Below are positions 61,257-64,000 of a stretch of DNA of 64,000 bases, piece by piece. Both the position numbers and the translations under genes were made by a program. The DNA is taken from NCBI RefSeq assembly GCF_000224085.1, contig NC_015945.1:1-64000 (forward strand). Direction: 5' to 3'. Under the pieces are notes generated by a model. The model did not search any database and was not told the origin of the DNA. It saw nothing but the letters and a program-made list of their open reading frames with translations. The first letter of the stretch is position 1, and every line of letters begins with the position of its first letter. Origin of the DNA: Allomuricauda ruestringensis DSM 13258. GTDB taxonomy: Bacteria > Bacteroidota > Bacteroidia > Flavobacteriales > Flavobacteriaceae.

Positions 61257-62582
61257 TGCCATGATTTCGCTGGTCACAAATTCGAATCGTACCAGACCAT
61301 CAGCATCAATATCGGTAAGCTCTATTTGGTGCAGGGTATTCACCAAAGCAGGGTCCCAAGGTGCTTTTACCTTTACATAATTTTCGGTAAACCCATGGAT
61401 ATAGCCTTTTTTATTCTCTCCCTCGAACAAAACGGTGCGCACACTCCCCAATTGACTCTCATAAAAAGCCCTACGCTTTTTGGCGGAAAGTCCCCGGAGC
61501 ATCTTGCTTCGTTTGCTACGTACCTTTTTGGGGACCACTTCGTCCATTTCGGCTGCCACGGTATTGTCTCTTTCTGAATAGGTGAATACATGTAAATAGG
61601 AAACATCCAGTTCATTCAAAAAATGATAGGTCTCCAAGAAGTGTTCGTCGGTCTCTCCGGGAAAACCCACGATCACATCCACCCCGATACAGGCGTGAGG
61701 CATCGCTTTTTTGATGCGCTCTACCCTATCCACATACAAATTGGACAAATAACGACGACGCATCTTCTTTAAAATAGCATCACTACCGCTCTGCAACGGC
61801 ACATGAAAATGAGGCACAAAAGAGTTGCTCTGTGCCACAAAATCTATTGTCTCGTTCTTGAGTAAATTAGGCTCAATTGAAGATATACGAAGACGATGAA
61901 TGCCATCAATGGTATCCAAGGCCTTAACCAAGTCCAAAAAGGTATGCTCGTGCCTTTTATTGCCAAACTCCCCTTTTCCGTAGTCGCCAATGTTAACTCC
62001 CGTTAAAACAATCTCCTTAATATCTTGAGAGGCAATTTCCCTGGCATTGTGCAACACATTGCCCAAGGTATCGCTACGCGAAATTCCGCGTGCCAAGGGA
62101 ATGGTACAGTAGGTACATTTGTAGTCGCAGCCATCTTGCACCTTTAAAAAGGCACGGGTACGGTCGCCAATGGCATAACTGCCCACATAAAAATCGGCAT
62201 CTTCTATCTCGCAGGAATGCACTTCCCCCCTATCGTTTTTGGTAAGGTCGTTCAGGTAGTCGGTAATCTTGAACTTTTCCGTAGCGCCCAGCACCAAATC
62301 AACGCCATCTACCTCGGCCAATTCTTCGGGTTTGAGCTGTGCATAGCAGCCCACCGCTGCCACAAAAGCTTCAGGATTGGCTTTTTGGGCCTGCTTTACG
62401 ATGGTTTTAAAACGCTTATCCGCATTCTCGGTCACCGAACAGGTATTGATCACATACACATCTGCTTTTTCGGAAAAGTCCACACGCTCAAACTCCTCCT
62501 TTTCAAAACCTCTGGCAATCGTTGAGGTTTCGGAGAAATTGAGCTTGCAGCCCAGCGTGTAAAATGCAACCTTTTTGTTCAT
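61254..62582 (-). CDS. mtaB: tRNA t6A37 methylthiotransferase MtaB
   Basis: MtaB converts t6A37 to ms2t6A37 in tRNAs that read ANN codons, using radical SAM chemistry. The 442-aa protein has N-terminal UPF0004 cysteines (Cys12, Cys48, Cys79) for one iron-sulfur cluster, the radical SAM motif Cys152-x3-Cys156-x2-Cys159 and a C-terminal TRAM domain (about 375-440). FHVPLQSGSDAILKKMRRRY is also typical. Length and the absence of an extra cysteine-rich start favour MtaB over MiaB. Own promoter. Confidence 0.95.
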   Translation of the reverse strand: MNKKVAFYTLGCKLNFSETSTIARGFEKEEFERVDFSEKADVYVINTCSVTENADKRFKTIVKQAQKANPEAFVAAVGCYAQLKPEELAEVDGVDLVLGATEKFKITDYLNDLTKNDRGEVHSCEIEDADFYVGSYAIGDRTRAFLKVQDGCDYKCTYCTIPLARGISRSDTLGNVLHNAREIASQDIKEIVLTGVNIGDYGKGEFGNKRHEHTFLDLVKALDTIDGIHRLRISSIEPNLLKNETIDFVAQSNSFVPHFHVPLQSGSDAILKKMRRRYLSNLYVDRVERIKKAMPHACIGVDVIVGFPGETDEHFLETYHFLNELDVSYLHVFTYSERDNTVAAEMDEVVPKKVRSKRSKMLRGLSAKKRRAFYESQLGSVRTVLFEGENKKGYIHGFTENYVKVKAPWDPALVNTLHQIELTDIDADGLVRFEFVTSEIMA

Positions 62583-62607
62583 ATACCTGCTATGCGTTTT
62601 AGGGGCG

Positions 62608-62639
62608 CAAAGATAGTGATTTGTTGGGAGTTATCGCAA
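62608..62639 (-). promoter_or_regulatory. Promoter of mtaB
   Basis: Minus-strand TATCTTTG (62608-62615) with TTG (62637-62639) 21 bases upstream, 26 bases before the ATG. Confidence 0.5.
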
Positions 62640-62710
62640 ATGGTCGGATGCTTCAAAGTTCAGGGTTTAATGTATAGGATTCACGGTTTAGGGTTGATGG
62701 TTAATCGTCC

Positions 62711-62757
<47 letters not shown>

Positions 62758-62842
62758 AACAATCTATCACTTTCCCATCCATCAAATTTCCGACATCTTT
62801 TAAGTAACTTGTGTGCCCATACCAACCATAAAAATCAACTAA

Positions 62843-64000
62843 ATGAAAAAGTTTATCATCCTAGCCTTAATTACCTTTGTCTTTTCCAACCTATCCCTTG
62901 CGCAGGAATATCAACCTACTGCTGAAAACCTCGAGAACAGGGAATGGTTTCAAGATGCAAAATTCGGGATGTTCATCCATTGGGGCGTGTATTCTGTATT
63001 GGGCGTGCACGAATGGGTCATGGAAACACAGTCCATTGATAAAAAGACCTACGAAAAAATACCTGCGTTTTTCAACCCTACCGAGTTTAATGCGGAAGAA
63101 TGGGTGCTCTTGGCCAAATCAGCAGGCATGAAATACATCACCATAACCACCAAACACCACGATGGCTTTGCCATGTTCGATAGTGAAATATCCGGCTGGG
63201 ATATTATGGACAGAACGGTTTACAAGAAAGATGTCATCAAACAAATGGCCGAAGCCTGTAAAAAACATGGTTTAAAACTGTTCCTCTATTATTCGCAACT
63301 GGATTGGCACCATAACGACTATTACCCAAGAGGGGGTACGGGAAATAAAGCAGGAAGACCCGATAATGGCAATTGGGAAAACTATCTTGATTACATGAAC
63401 GGTCAACTCACCGAATTGCTCACCAATTATGGAGATATTGGAGGTATTTGGTTTGATGGCTGGTGGGACAAAAAAGAGGCCGACTGGCAACTTCAGAAAA
63501 CTTACAATTTAATCCACAAACTGCAGCCACAGGCCATGATTGGGAGCAATCACCACCAAGTTCCCAACAATGGTGAAGACTTTCAGATGTTTGAAAAAGA
63601 CCTGCCCGGGGAAAATAAAGGAGGTTTCAGTGGAGATTCCGAAGTGGGCAACCTACCCCTTGAAACTGCCGAGACCATGGCGCAACGATGGGGTTTTTCC
63701 TTGCAAGACAAAGCCTATAAATCCTCCAAGGAACTGATTCAATATTTGGTGAAAGCAGCGGGCTACAATTCTAACTTCCTTTTAAACGTCGGCCCCATGC
63801 CCAATGGAAAAATTCAACCCGAATTTATCGACACCCTAAAAGTTGTGGGAAATTGGACCTCAACCTATGGCGAAACCATCTACGGAACTCGAGGCGGACC
63901 TATTCCACCGCAAAGTTGGGGCGTATCAACCCATAAAGAAGATAAAATCTATATCCACATCATGGATTGGAAAACCGATAATTTCTTTTTCCCGACCATA
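62843..64000 (+). CDS. Alpha-L-fucosidase (GH29), cut by the window end
   Basis: The frame is open for 386 codons from the ATG at 62843 to the window end. It starts with a signal peptide (KKFIILALITFVFSNLSLAQ). GH29 features follow: FGMFIHWGVYSVLGVHEW, KYITITTKHHDGFAMFDS, WDIMDRTVYKKDVI and the nucleophile Asp205 in GGIWFDGWW. The later YNSNFLLNVGPMPNGKI segment is also characteristic. The enzyme releases L-fucose from algal or animal glycans, probably in the periplasm or outside the cell. The remaining C-terminus lies beyond the window. Confidence 0.92.
   Translation, partial: MKKFIILALITFVFSNLSLAQEYQPTAENLENREWFQDAKFGMFIHWGVYSVLGVHEWVMETQSIDKKTYEKIPAFFNPTEFNAEEWVLLAKSAGMKYITITTKHHDGFAMFDSEISGWDIMDRTVYKKDVIKQMAEACKKHGLKLFLYYSQLDWHHNDYYPRGGTGNKAGRPDNGNWENYLDYMNGQLTELLTNYGDIGGIWFDGWWDKKEADWQLQKTYNLIHKLQPQAMIGSNHHQVPNNGEDFQMFEKDLPGENKGGFSGDSEVGNLPLETAETMAQRWGFSLQDKAYKSSKELIQYLVKAAGYNSNFLLNVGPMPNGKIQPEFIDTLKVVGNWTSTYGETIYGTRGGPIPPQSWGVSTHKEDKIYIHIMDWKTDNFFFPTI

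Overview
The window looks like a chromosomal segment of a marine Flavobacteriaceae bacterium (Bacteroidota), probably close to Muricauda/Allomuricauda. This is inferred from gene content and signals, not from a database search. The sequence is AT-rich. Promoters repeatedly show the Bacteroidota -7 box TAnnTTTG, often with TTG 18-21 bases upstream. Shine-Dalgarno-like sites are scarce. Lineage-typical genes include long GAPDH, monomeric isocitrate dehydrogenase, DUF4252/DUF4294/DUF2147 proteins and a relic of a type IX secretion sorting tail. The window opens 107 bases before dnaA, as finished chromosomes often do.

Layout. 0.1-9.2 kb: dnaA, a low-molecular-weight phosphatase, an RsmI-like methylase, a lysozyme-like protein, the mltG-GNAT-dapF operon, an HtrA protease and GAPDH. 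9.3-20.6 kb: a coiled-coil membrane protein, trmD, rplS, monomeric icd, a GntP permease, an M42 peptidase, a Nudix protein, hisS. 20.7-22.8 kb: an accessory island with a DUF4168 protein, a T9SS-tail relic, and a 574-bp module present twice in tandem. Each copy carries an 85-aa orphan gene and an array of 21-bp direct repeats. 22.8-33.5 kb: rpsF-rpsR-rplI, an orphan LytTR regulator, priA, YihY, nadC, rlmH, a SerB-SerA fusion, rdgB. 33.7-44.8 kb: a DEAD-box helicase, GH13 and GH43 glycosidases, a TrmH-like methyltransferase, a DJ-1-like lipoprotein, a cysteine-free sirtuin, purB. 45-56 kb: mscS, an ECF sigma/DUF4252 operon, an S41 protease, menB, a Crp-AhpD pair, carB, rpmH. 56.3-59 kb: a second accessory island with a 51-aa gene divergent from an RHH/PIN toxin-antitoxin pair, then an unrecognised 297-aa gene behind the same class of 21-bp repeats. 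59-64 kb: a lytic transglycosylase, a hydrolase, mtaB and a GH29 fucosidase cut by the window end.

Most genes are ordinary housekeeping. The most unusual signal is the 21-bp iterated motif (core CGTYAAYTSA) at three accessory loci. Its direct-repeat spacing resembles LytTR-type regulator sites. In the duplicated 85-aa genes, nearly all base differences alter the protein and they cluster in one segment. Several intergenic regions carry palindromic or MITE-like repeats. I saw no rRNA, tRNA, CRISPR array, intact transposase or prophage.
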